From Urechidicola croceus (GTDB lineage: Bacteria > Bacteroidota > Bacteroidia > Flavobacteriales > Flavobacteriaceae): a stretch of DNA of 64,000 nucleotides. Shown here piece after piece: positions 28,401-37,000 of this stretch. A model generated the notes under the pieces. The model saw nothing but the letters and a program-made list of their open reading frames with translations, did not search any database and was not told where the DNA came from. Numbering within the stretch: position 1 is the stretch's first letter; every line of letters starts with the position of its first letter. A program made the translations under genes and the position numbers. The stretch covers positions 1-64,000 of the forward strand of contig CAJIZG010000003.1 in the NCBI GenBank assembly GCA_905181865.1. The letters run 5' to 3'.

Positions 28401-29746
28401 GCAGCATTCATCATCTTTTTTGAAGCTTCTGCTGCAATACTATCACGTTCTTTAGCAATTAATTTCCTCTTCTTCAGTACTTGTGATGCAATAATAAAAA
28501 CGGTACTTTCAACAATTATTACAGAGCCATCGACAATGATTCCGAAATCTATAGCTCCCAAACTCATTAAATTAGCCCAAACATCAAAGGCATTCATAAG
28601 AATAAATGCAAATAACAAGGACAACGGAATGGTTGAAGCGACTAGTAAACCGCCTCTCCAATTACCCAATAAGAAAATAAGTACAAAAATCACGATTAAT
28701 GCACCTTCAACAAGGTTGGTAGCCACTGTTGATGTTGTTTCTGCTATTAACTTACTTCGGTCTAATAAGGGCTCGATACTGACTCCTATTGGCAAAGACT
28801 TTTCAATTTGTGTCATTCTCTTCTTCACATGATCTATAACATCGTTCGAATTTGCGCCTTTTAGCATCATAACCAAACCACCTACAACTTCACCTTCTCC
28901 ATTTTGGGTTAAAGCACCATAGCGGGTAGCGGAACCAAATTGCACAGTTGCAACGTCACCAATAGTAATCGGAATGTTATTTGTGTTTTTAACAACAGTT
29001 TTTCTTATATCATCTAAACTACGGGCCAAACCTTCGCCACGAATAAAATTTGCTTTATGATTTTTTTCGATATAAGCTCCACCTGTATTTTGATTGTTCG
29101 CTTCAAGAGCTTCAAAAACATCTGTAATTGTTAATCCAATAGAGTTTAATTCGTTTGGGTCAACGGCTACTTCGTACTGCTTAATTTCACCGCCTATAGC
29201 ATTTACTTCAACGACTCCTTCCACCATAGCCATTTGGCGCTGAACAATCCAATCTTGCATCGTACGTAAATCTGTGAGCGAATACCTATCTTTAAATTCT
29301 GATTTGACTTTAAGTGTATATTGATAAATTTCTCCTAAACCAGAAGAAATAGGTCCCATTGAAGGTTCGCCAAAACCACTTGGGATTTGTTCTTTGACTT
29401 CATTTAGTTTTTCTGCTACTAATTGACGTGGTAGATAAGTTCTCATATCATCGTCAAAAACAATGGTAACTACTGATAAGCCAAAGCGAGAAATAGAACG
29501 GATTTCTTGAACGCCAGGTAAATTGCTCATTGCCAATTCGACAGGATAGGTCACTATTTGTTCAATGTCTTCAGTACCTAAATTTGGTGCTTGCGTAATT
29601 ACTTGTACTTGGTTATTGGTGATATCTGGAACAGCATCGACAGGTACTTGGGCCATACTCCAAATACCTGCTCCTATAATGGTAAGCGTAAGCAAGCCAA
29701 TAATAAATTTGTTATTGATCGAAAAATCAATGATTTTATTAATCAT
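25412..29746 (-). CDS. CzcA-type heavy-metal RND pump fused to TolC-type outer-membrane factor
   Basis: The start at 29746 (MINKIIDFSINNKF) is preferred to the upstream one at 29812, since RND pumps begin there. Residues 1-1040 form the RND pump with 12 membrane helices; helix 4 carries DFGIIVDGSVIIVE, the charged signature of divalent-cation (Co/Zn/Cd) pumps and not the CusA monovalent type. After the last helix a second hydrophobic segment ending in NSNAQ resembles an internal signal peptide, followed by about 370 residues of TolC-like coiled coil (ITLHEAVKISKENYPSLKQK; EFDVVNEIDMN). Pump and channel are thus one polypeptide of about 1,440 residues, a form known in Bacteroidota. Confidence 0.93.
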   Translation of the reverse strand: MINKIIDFSINNKFIIGLLTLTIIGAGIWSMAQVPVDAVPDITNNQVQVITQAPNLGTEDIEQIVTYPVELAMSNLPGVQEIRSISRFGLSVVTIVFDDDMRTYLPRQLVAEKLNEVKEQIPSGFGEPSMGPISSGLGEIYQYTLKVKSEFKDRYSLTDLRTMQDWIVQRQMAMVEGVVEVNAIGGEIKQYEVAVDPNELNSIGLTITDVFEALEANNQNTGGAYIEKNHKANFIRGEGLARSLDDIRKTVVKNTNNIPITIGDVATVQFGSATRYGALTQNGEGEVVGGLVMMLKGANSNDVIDHVKKRMTQIEKSLPIGVSIEPLLDRSKLIAETTSTVATNLVEGALIVIFVLIFLLGNWRGGLLVASTIPLSLLFAFILMNAFDVWANLMSLGAIDFGIIVDGSVIIVESTVFIIASQVLKKRKLIAKERDSIAAEASKKMMNAAFFGQLIILIVFLPILALEGIEGKMFKPMALTFIFAMIGAMILCLTYVPMMSALVLRAPKSDKKSYGDKFVQWAERTYQPVLEKALKNGKFIVGFAVVLFGITVFMFSKMGGEFIPQLDEGDIAFHAILKPGSSLTETIETTTKIEQIIKEQFPEVEKIVSRIGVAEIPTDPMPMDIADVFVILKPKSEWTSATSKDELIEKMKEAVEIIPGINYEFTQPIEMRFNELLEGVREDIAIKIYGEDINVLSQKAEEISEIIAGTEGIGDMKAEATTGLPQMTITYNRDKLAQYGLQISTLNQIVQSAFAGGTAGVIFEGERRFDLVVRLNSNNREDITDVQNLFINLPSGTQIPLREVADVSYKTGPMQISRDNTNRRTYVGINVRGRDVKSLVTEIKSKLDTNLDLPSGYFIRYGGAFENLERASNRLKTLVPLALLLIFVLIYFALKSLPQTLMIYIAIPMATIGGVVALWFRDMPFSISAGVGFIVLFGVAVLNGLVMISGLNELKVEGVTNLKDRIIEGTKRRIRPIMLTAFTDVLGFLPMAISASAGAEVQRPLATVVIGGLLTSTLLTLFILPILYHWVENNSFKFITNKKVVIVTVMLAFIFLLPINSNAQQSNDILPIITLHEAVKISKENYPSLKQKQLEIEKQQLLKSAAFDFGTTQIFTGGDEVGDDKGVYTTLGIGQSNIDLFGISPKRKLQEQRILLAQKTFQLSELALELEVKKAWSNAFQSKRNYNLYKELDTIYANFEKSVALNYEVEAISKLEYSAAKNQALQIHNKTRQAYSEYVIALQQLNLWLVSDELSTVPDEFDVVNEIDMNTFSWEAHPLYNISQLQVAEAAANFKVAKAENLPKFNFQGGLQKINGNSRFYTYRAGISIPLLSGTTKAQIRTAQIDKQIAEVTIKFKKMEVQSKFVQAKENYQKQKNSWIFYKDKVLPLTKEQKIGALFAYEEGEIDYTTFTQLIKEAIQSEVEAQEALLNYLESSFQLQYFKN

Positions 29747-29863
29747 AGAAAGTGTATTAATTTGGTTAAAAAAAGATGTATGCTTTCTCGAAAGCGAAAA
29801 CAGAAGTGACATTTCCTTTGGATAAATATCAAAAAGGGATAGAATTATCCTACAAAAACTAAA

Positions 29864-30175
29864 TTATACTCGTGGTGGTTGTAATATAGAATTATGATAG
29901 CCTTTCTTTCTAACATCAAAATACTTAATGCAAGGTTTTGGCGTCAAAGGATTTATAGGCTCAAATTCTAAAACATCAAATGCAATAGTATGAACGTGAC
30001 AGCAATGACAATGACAAAAAGGCGAACACATATCACATGCAGTATGGGAGTGACTAGAATCTAATGTTTGTGAAAGTTCTGTATTTATATATCCATTGTT
30101 CGCTATCGTATCTCCACAGGGCACAAAATTGAGCCCGAGGAAATATATAGACAATATGATGGTAAATACTTTCAA
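29864..30175 (-). CDS. Cys/His-rich DUF6660-like protein upstream of the RND operon
   Basis: This 103-residue protein has a signal peptide (FTIILSIYFLGLNFVPC, possibly a lipoprotein) and a dense metal-binding motif: CDMCSPFCHCHCCHVH, with six cysteines and several histidines in 16 residues. I recognise the arrangement from the DUF6660 family that precedes CzcA-like pumps in Flavobacteriia. A periplasmic metal sensor or chaperone that hands metal to the pump is plausible but unproved. It is the first gene of the leftward run and lies 118 bases before the pump start. Confidence 0.8.
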   Translation of the reverse strand: MKVFTIILSIYFLGLNFVPCGDTIANNGYINTELSQTLDSSHSHTACDMCSPFCHCHCCHVHTIAFDVLEFEPINPLTPKPCIKYFDVRKKGYHNSILQPPRV

Positions 30176-30583
30176 AATACAAAGGTATTAGAATTTTAAT
30201 GCATTTGGGCTAGAAACAAGAAATAAAATGAATGGCAAACAAATTTTTAAATCCTAGGAAAAAGTAGTACTCCTATTTTTTGTTTAGTTAATAAAATTAT
30301 TAATGTATTGAAATGGATTCTGGTAAGGGATGCTTCAGATTAGAGGAGGTTTTTGTGTTATTCCAATTGTAGTCTTCCCTTTTTTAGTTTACCTCAAACT
30401 TCGATACATTATTATTGACCTTATCAGCGACGAGCATTCTAACACCATTTGCCCTAAAATTAATCACTATGTAATATTTCCGGCACTAAACACTCGTTAG
30501 AAAAAAATAATTACGAAGATATAGTTGTATATTTGCCTTCATTAGTATGAATTATACGCTAAACAGTCATCTCTTTTGTTTCT
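30176..30583. other. intergenic region between divergent RND and DEAD-box units
   Basis: No gene recognised. It should contain the promoter of the DUF6660/RND operon and that of the DEAD-box gene; I cannot place either with confidence. Confidence 0.4.
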
Positions 30584-31195
30584 ATGCCTTTTAAAAAACT
30601 ACACCCACATATACAAGACAAACTAGAGTCTCTCGAAATAACAATACCTACTCCTTTTCAGCGCATTAGTATTCCTGTAATTAAAAGTGGTGCCAATGTC
30701 TTTTGTACGGCCAAAAAAGATAGTGGAAAAACGACGACACTGATACTAACTATCCTGCAAAAATTAAAATGTGAGGAAGTTGGAAATGGTCCAAGAGCCT
30801 TAGTTATTGTAGAAAATAAAGAAAAGGCATTGGAATTATATGATGCTTTTTTAAAATATACGAGATATACTTCGTTACGCGTTTATTTAGGAGATGAAAA
30901 AATTCATATTGATCTGCAAAAATCAGAAATATTTGAGGGTATAGATATTCTTATTTCTACACCCAAAACAATGAACAAGTTGTTTTTATTTAATGCTGTA
31001 AGTACTTCTCAAGTAACTATATTTAGTATAGACGATGCTGAGTTTTTAGTTCAGAAAACACCATACTCTAATCTGATGTCGATTACTCAAAGTATTAGTA
31101 AATGCCAATTTGTGCTATACTCAGAAAAAATGCACCCAATTCTAAAACGCTTTAAGTCTCATTTTATGGAGCATTCTAAAATAGTCTCTGTATAA
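30584..31195 (+). CDS. short DEAD-box-like protein with one RecA domain and degenerate motifs
   Basis: The 203-residue protein aligns with the first RecA-like domain of DEAD-box helicases: Q-motif-like TPFQRISIPVIKSGAN, Walker A-like CTAKKDSGKTT, STPKTMNKL (motif Ib region) and a motif II position that reads IDDAEF instead of VLDEAD. A second helicase domain is missing. The altered Walker B makes ATP hydrolysis doubtful, so it may bind RNA or ATP without unwinding. I have the impression that such short forms occur in other Flavobacteriaceae, which would argue for a stable family and not a fresh truncation. Neighbour thiE follows after 66 bases. Confidence 0.75.
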   Translation: MPFKKLHPHIQDKLESLEITIPTPFQRISIPVIKSGANVFCTAKKDSGKTTTLILTILQKLKCEEVGNGPRALVIVENKEKALELYDAFLKYTRYTSLRVYLGDEKIHIDLQKSEIFEGIDILISTPKTMNKLFLFNAVSTSQVTIFSIDDAEFLVQKTPYSNLMSITQSISKCQFVLYSEKMHPILKRFKSHFMEHSKIVSV

Positions 31196-31261
31196 GAATC
31201 TGACTCATTTATGTGCTATACATTCTTAAATCTATAATTCCGTGATAAAAAAACAAAAAAC

Positions 31262-31906
31262 ATGATGATACCTAAGCTACATTATATATCTGAGGGTAGT
31301 TCTCCAAAAGAGCATCTGGAAAATATCCAAAAAGCGTGTTCATCGGGTTCAGAATTAGTACAATTACGTTTAAAAAATGTTTCAAAAAAAGAATGTTTAA
31401 AATTTGCAACAGCCGCTAGAGAAATCACCTCGCATTTTCAAACCAGATTAATTATAAACGATCATTACAAAATAGCAAAAACCATTAAAGCAGATGGTGT
31501 ACATTTAGGACAATCGGATTCCTGCCCTACTATTGCGAGGGCATATTTATATAATTGGCAAATTATTGGTGGAACAGCAAATACCATCCAAGATTGCGAA
31601 ACATTAATTCATAAAAATGTCGATTATATTAGTTTAGGTCCATTTAGATTTACAACAAGCAAAGAGAATTTAAGTTCGGTTTTAGGTTTAAACGGTTATA
31701 CTGTAATTATAGAAGCCTTAAAAACGGAAACACCTATTATTGGTTTTGGAGAGATTACTGCACAAGATGTTACAGACCTATTAGTAACAGGTATTTCTGG
31801 AATTGCTTTAGCCAAAGAAATTACTAGAGATTTTAATAGTATAAGAAGATTTAACCAATTACTAAACGCATCTTCAACAGCAGAGAAACGTCATACATTT
31901 AAATAG
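31262..31906 (+). CDS. thiE: thiamine phosphate synthase
   Basis: ThiE joins HMP-pyrophosphate and thiazole phosphate to thiamine phosphate. The 214-residue TIM-barrel protein shows ELVQLRLKNVSKKECL (phosphate/pyrophosphate contacts), LIINDHYKIAKTIKADGVHL, GQSD, the VDYISLGPFRFTTSKE loop and a final IIGFGEITAQDVTDLL. The usual Lys in the QLRxK position is kept. No other thiamine genes are present and no TPP riboswitch is visible upstream, so this is an isolated copy, perhaps a paralogue for salvage. It follows the DEAD-box-like gene and is followed by a terminator hairpin. Confidence 0.9.
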   Translation: MMIPKLHYISEGSSPKEHLENIQKACSSGSELVQLRLKNVSKKECLKFATAAREITSHFQTRLIINDHYKIAKTIKADGVHLGQSDSCPTIARAYLYNWQIIGGTANTIQDCETLIHKNVDYISLGPFRFTTSKENLSSVLGLNGYTVIIEALKTETPIIGFGEITAQDVTDLLVTGISGIALAKEITRDFNSIRRFNQLLNASSTAEKRHTFK

Positions 31907-31923
31907 AATATGAACGTTATTTT

Positions 31924-31952
31924 AAAAATGATAAAAGAAAAATATCATTTTT
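31924..31952 (+). terminator. hairpin terminator after thiE
   Basis: A perfect 10-base inverted repeat, AAAAATGATA (31924-31933) and TATCATTTTT (31943-31952), with a 9-base loop and T-rich 3' arm, lies 18 bases after the thiE stop. Confidence 0.65.
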
Positions 31953-31989
31953 ACTTTATATAATTCCACACACATTACTCATAGGTTGT

Positions 31990-32480
31990 TATTTTTGTTT
32001 TGAAACCCTTTCATCTCCCAAACTCAATTTTCCACTGTGTTCCTATCGTCGTTTCGGACAAAGTATATGTACTCGGCTCTCTCCTATTTAAATAAATATT
32101 GCTCGTAATATGCTTCGCAGTTGTCGCTTTATTGTTTTGTAATCCAAATGCGTAGCATTCTGGAGTTCAAATAAAAAATAATAGAATGGCATGCATAATC
32201 GCCATCTACTTACCACGGTTTATACTGAGTGAAGTCTAAGTGCCAAAAAAACAAAACTTTTCAACTTCTTTATATATCCGGTATTATCCATTGTATTCAT
32301 CAATAAAAAATCAGAATCATATTGCTTAGGGTTCCCAAAAGTATACATCGTAATTTTGAAATTGTAAGTAAGCCGTAATTAAGCGTTAGATATAGGCTTA
32401 AATTTTCTATACATTTACTTTATTCTCGTTTCCTCTATAAACTTCTTTAATTCAAAGTTCAAATATTTAGGTTCTATAAA
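31990..32480 (-). pseudogene. remnant of an unidentified gene
   Basis: On the minus strand pieces of protein-like sequence appear in different frames, including TFGNPKQYDSDFLLMNTMDN and a C-terminal part with PECYAFGLQNNKATTAKH and STYTLSETTIGTQWKIEFGR before a stop at about 32020. Stops break the order. I do not recognise the family. Confidence 0.45.
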
Positions 32481-32750
32481 ATTTATGTAATTAAACGAAA
32501 ATGACATCTTTTAACATTCCCTTCTAAATACTTATAAACATCGCCCAAAGTATATTTAATTAGAAATGCAATAAATTTCGCATTCAAAAAAATTACATGC
32601 ACAAACTTACTATTTGATAGTTTTTTTAAAAAAAAACATTTAATTCTATTGATACGCAAAAGTTAGTCTATATCTGCCAGATAAAGAACCGAGAGCTATT
32701 CCTCACAAATTGCATGAATTTTTGCAAACAATCATTTATTTTATACACAG

Positions 32751-33150
32751 CCTATGGTTGGGTCTAAGGCTTCTACTTTAGAAAAACAAGAGCTAAACCT
32801 TACTTTTTGTTGGGTAAAGATCCCTAGATACAGCGGGGAAAGTATTTTTAAGTTACGGAGCATGATCGTGTTTGCTATAAAAAATATGAAGTTAACGTCA
32901 AAATTAATAGGTCGGCCTGAAGGCATTTTAGTTTCGTCCATGCCCATATTACCAATGCTATCGGGTTTGTATTTAAAAAAGAAGTACTCAGTTTCTAAAT
33001 TAATTTTGGAATTCGTGATTTGTGGCCTTTGACTCCAATGTACTTAAAGGGCTATTCTAAATGGCATCCCATGATAATTAATTGCTTCTACCCTACTTAC
33101 GAGAATCCTCGCGGATTTTCTATCTGTGATTTATTTGCTAATTTTATTGC
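32751..33150 (+). pseudogene. fragment of a GT4-type (WbuB-like) glycosyltransferase
   Basis: The frame from 32754 reads STLEKQELNLTFCWVKIPRY, IVFAIKNMKLTSKLIGRPEG, LVSSMPILPMLSGLYLKKKY, ILEFVICGL, and after a frame change PMYLKGYSKWHPMI. This follows the N-terminal domain of WbuB-like glycosyltransferases (KPD-type strand, SSP-type loop, ExRDLWP motif), with the RDLWP motif damaged. Both ends of the enzyme are missing. It is a small relic of a surface-glycan gene. Confidence 0.6.
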
Positions 33151-33235
33151 TTAAAATGCGCAACTAATCTTATACAAAAACGTTAGGCATAAGCTTGACC
33201 CGTCCTGAAATATGTATACACAAATCAATAAGTAT

Positions 33236-33474
33236 ATGTATAAAAATGACAGAGTAACCAGACGTTACAGCGAACCTTTCAAATTAAAAATTTTAGCCGA
33301 ACTTAGTACAGGAAATATACTAAGAACCAACTAGGGGAACTCTACAGTATTGCTCCTAAAACCATTAATGAATGGATTCGGAAGTACGAACGTAAGGACC
33401 TTATGAATACTAGAGTTATGGTAGAAACTAAAGATAAAATAACACGTATCAAAGCACTATAAAAAGAAATAGAA
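33236..33474 (+). pseudogene. IS3-type OrfA transposase remnant
   Basis: The fragment encodes DRVTRRYSEPFKLKILAEL, then after a frame change GELYSIAPKTINEWIRKYER and KDLMNTRVMVETKDKITRIK, a transposase N-terminal HTH subunit. It has a frame change at about 33317 and an in-frame stop near its end. The sequence TTGACCCGTCCTGAAATA at about 33195-33212 may be the old left end. No OrfB follows; the sequence changes abruptly to a LuxR-type HTH. Confidence 0.65.
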
Positions 33475-33610
33475 GTCTTAAAATCTATTTATGAGGGATT
33501 ATCTAACCCTCAAATTGCCGAAAAACTCTTTATTTCGTTAAACAGTTAAAAGCCACATTAGTAATATTTTTCAAAAGTTTGGTGTTAGTAATCGTTTAGA
33601 CTTAAAATAA
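33472..33610 (+). pseudogene. LuxR/GerE-type HTH C-terminal fragment
   Basis: Directly after the OrfA fragment comes EVLKSIYEGLSNPQIAEKLF, then ISLN and, after a one-base shift, VKSHISNIFQKFGVSNRLDL and a stop. This is the DNA-binding domain of a NarL/LuxR-type response regulator. Its receiver domain is missing, so it is a relic fused by chance to the transposase fragment. Confidence 0.65.
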
Positions 33611-34049
33611 CTCATTTCGAGCAAAATAAAATAAACACTTAACAGCTCATTAACAAATACTTACGAAAAAGTACTAGAAATATCATACTGTGAATAATAG
33701 TTTTTCTCATTGTTAAATATTTCTTTTGTTCAAACTTAAAATATATATTATTGATGGGTTTCATTTAGTACCTAAATGGTCTTGTCTTTAACGCCCCATG
33801 CTAATCTATTTTATCAACTATTTTAATAACTATTTTAGTATCTATTCTATTGTTGAAAAATTTCAATTTCATCAATATAAATATTTAGATACGCTTAGAA
33901 ACGAGGCTCTATAACAAAAAACTCAATTCAGCGCGATTTTGAGTTTATTTACGCAGAGTAATATATGAAATGGTTGTTTGCTATTCGTGTTACAAATTTA
34001 TAATATTTCTAGTAAAAAAAAATAGTATCATGAAAAAAAATATAGTGTC
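33611..34049. other. non-coding upstream region of the giant adhesin operon
   Basis: AT-rich, no gene. Just before the start the phrase AGTATCATGAAAAAA / AGTGTCATGAAAAAA is duplicated, giving two ATG-like starts 19 bases apart; only the second (34050) is in frame with the signal peptide. Confidence 0.45.
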
Positions 34050-37000
34050 ATGAAAAAATACATAATATTCTCTATTACAATTAGTGCATTATTGTTCTTT
34101 TCAAATGTAAGTTTTAGTCAAACACTTGGATTTGGAGAATTAGAACCTTTCATAGCTTTTACGGACTCGGGCGCTGTTACAAACAATGGAGAAGCCAATG
34201 GCGATGCTGGAACGAATCTTGGCGTAATTAGCGGTCCAGGATTTGATCAAGCAAACGGATATAATGACAATACAGAAAGAGAGAATGCTATAACTCTTCA
34301 ATGCAAAATAGATTTGCTTAGGGTATATATTCATCTCGGTGATATTCCTGTTACACATCCTTATGGAGCTCCTAACGCTCATACTCCCAGTTTTGGAGGT
34401 GGAGAAACTCTTTTACCGGGAATTTATTCCATAAATGGTGCTGGATCTTTAAGTGGAGCGCTTACGCTTGATGGAGATGGAGATCCTAATGCTGCTTTTA
34501 TAATAAAAAGTGAAGGAGCATTTACAATAGAAGAACTTTCAATCATTACTTTAACTAATGGGGCACGAGCGGCTAATGTTTTTTGGATTGCCGAAGGAGG
34601 CATTACAGTTGGGGGAAATTCTGTAGTAAAAGGATCTTTATTTTCACATCCTGGAGGTGTCAGTATTGATGCAAATGTTGATATTGAAGGAAGGTTGTTT
34701 ACCACAACAGGCGCCATAAATATTGGAGAAAACAGTAAGGCATATTTGCCTGATGGTGATAGTACCATTCCAATAAGATGTTTAGGTTTTTGTGTTTCTA
34801 ATCCACTTACTGATGTTTTAGGAAGGCTTAAAGAATACGCCCTTTTTTCCAGTAACGGAGATGTGTCAAATGCTGCATCATCTGGATTTGTTGGTAATAT
34901 TGGTGCAAATATAGGTAGTATTATTGGTTTTGAAGCTTCAACACATGTGGGGTTTGTTAACCATCCAGGTGATTCGACAGCACGCGCGGCACAAGATTTA
35001 CAAAGCGCTTATACTCAACTTATGGCTTTACCAAACACGATACCTTCAGCAGGCGTGCCTCCGCACACACCAGCTTTTGGGAGTGGAGAAACGGTACGTA
35101 AAGGAGTCTATTTTATTAATGGAGCGGGATCTCTAGGAGGAAGTATAACTTTAGACGGTCAGAATGAACCCGATGCCATATTTGTTTTTAAAATTAATGG
35201 GGCATTTACAGTAGCAGCACAATCAAAAGTAATTTTGATTAATGGTGCGAATCGTTGTAATGTTTTTTGGATCTCTGAAGGCGCCACTTCTATTGGAACT
35301 TTTACTCATATGAAAGGAACGGTTATTGGCAAAGGAGCCGTTACTATGGAAGCAGGTGGAAATTTAGATGGCCGATTGCTTTCTACAAATGGACAAGTTT
35401 CATTTAGTACGGGTGTACTTTATAATGATACACTTTGCTTTGATCCTATTGAGGTTACTGGCGATGATAAAAGGGAATGTATTGCTGTACATTCAATACT
35501 TACCGCTACGGCTACTGTTAGTACTACCAATCAAAATGTAGTTTGGTATGATGCTGAAACTGGAGGGAATGTCGTTAATTCACCAACATTAGAGAGTGTT
35601 GGAACTGTAACTTATTACGCAGCAGCTTTCAATGGTTCATACTATAGTGAAACTAGAGGTTCTTCTACTTTAACTTTAGAGGAGAACTGTGATGTTATCA
35701 TAGATGCGGTACTTGATTCATACACACCAGCACAAGTAGTTAACGTAGCGACCAATGTTGGTAATGTAACGACAAACGACACCTTAGATAATGTTGCTGT
35801 AACAAGTACGAATACGAATGTCACTCCAATTACCGCAGGACCATTAAGCATTAGCGCCGACGGTATTTTGACCTTAGAAGCCGATACTCCTTTCGGTAGT
35901 TATGCTATCACCTACCAATTATGTGAAGTAGGAACAAATTCATTGAATTGTGATACGGCTACTGCTACAGTGGTTATAACAGATATTAATGCAGTAACCG
36001 AAATCACTCCAGTAATCAATGGAAACACAGGTGGAGATACTACTCCCCTAACTTCAAACGATACCTTAAATGGAGATCCGGTAGCTATAGGAACAACTTC
36101 AGGAAATGTAAAAATGACAATCGTAGGAGTGTTACCAGCAGGGATCTCAGTTGATCTTGCAACAGGGGTTGTAACCGTTGCTCCAAATACATCAGGAGGC
36201 GCTTACAGCGTTGAGTATACAATTTGTGAGGTAGACACACCAACAAGCTGTGATACAGTCATAAGTACTATAATTGTAATAGATATTGATGCAGTAACCG
36301 AAATTACTCCAGCAATCAACGGAAACACAGGAGGAACTACAACTTCCTTAACTACAAATGACATTTTAGATGGTAATCCAGTAATTGTAGGAGAAGACCC
36401 AGGAAATGTTACTCTAACAGGAGTTAGTGTTCCAATAGGATTAACACTGAATGTAAATGGTACCGTTACTATTGACCCAAATACGCTAGCAGGAGATTAT
36501 GAGGTTGAATATCAAATATGTGAAGTTAACAATCCAACAAACTGTGACTCTGTAACTTCTACTGTTGTAGTTTCAGCTCCAGCTATAGATGCCGTAATCG
36601 ATAATGTAGGTCCTATCAATGGACTTACAGGAGGAAATACAACTGCGTTAACTGATAATGATACTTTAAATGGCGTACTAGTAGTTATAGGATCAGCTCC
36701 AGGAAATGTTACGCTAACAGGAACTACTATTCCAGATGGGTTTATATTAAATCAAGATAGTACTGTTACTATTCCTGCAAATACTCCAGCAGGAGATTAT
36801 GAGGTTGAATACCAAATATGTGAAGTTAACAATCCAACAAACTGTGATTCAGTAACTTCTACTATTGTGGTTTCAGTTCCAATTATAGATGCCGTAGAAG
36901 ATATTACTGCAGAAGTAAATGGACTTACAGGAGGAAATACAACTGCGTTAACTGATAATGATACTTTAAATGGAGATCCAGTAGAAATAGGAACACAACA

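Noticed and set aside
28536-28832. 98-codon plus-strand frame inside the RND pump gene
   Set aside because: Shadow frame opposite a highly conserved pump segment.
31196-31261. TPP riboswitch before thiE
   Set aside because: The gap is only 66 bases and lacks the conserved CUGAGA and thi-box elements.
32741-32947. 68-codon minus-strand frame
   Set aside because: The plus strand of the same DNA encodes the glycosyltransferase fragment with family motifs.
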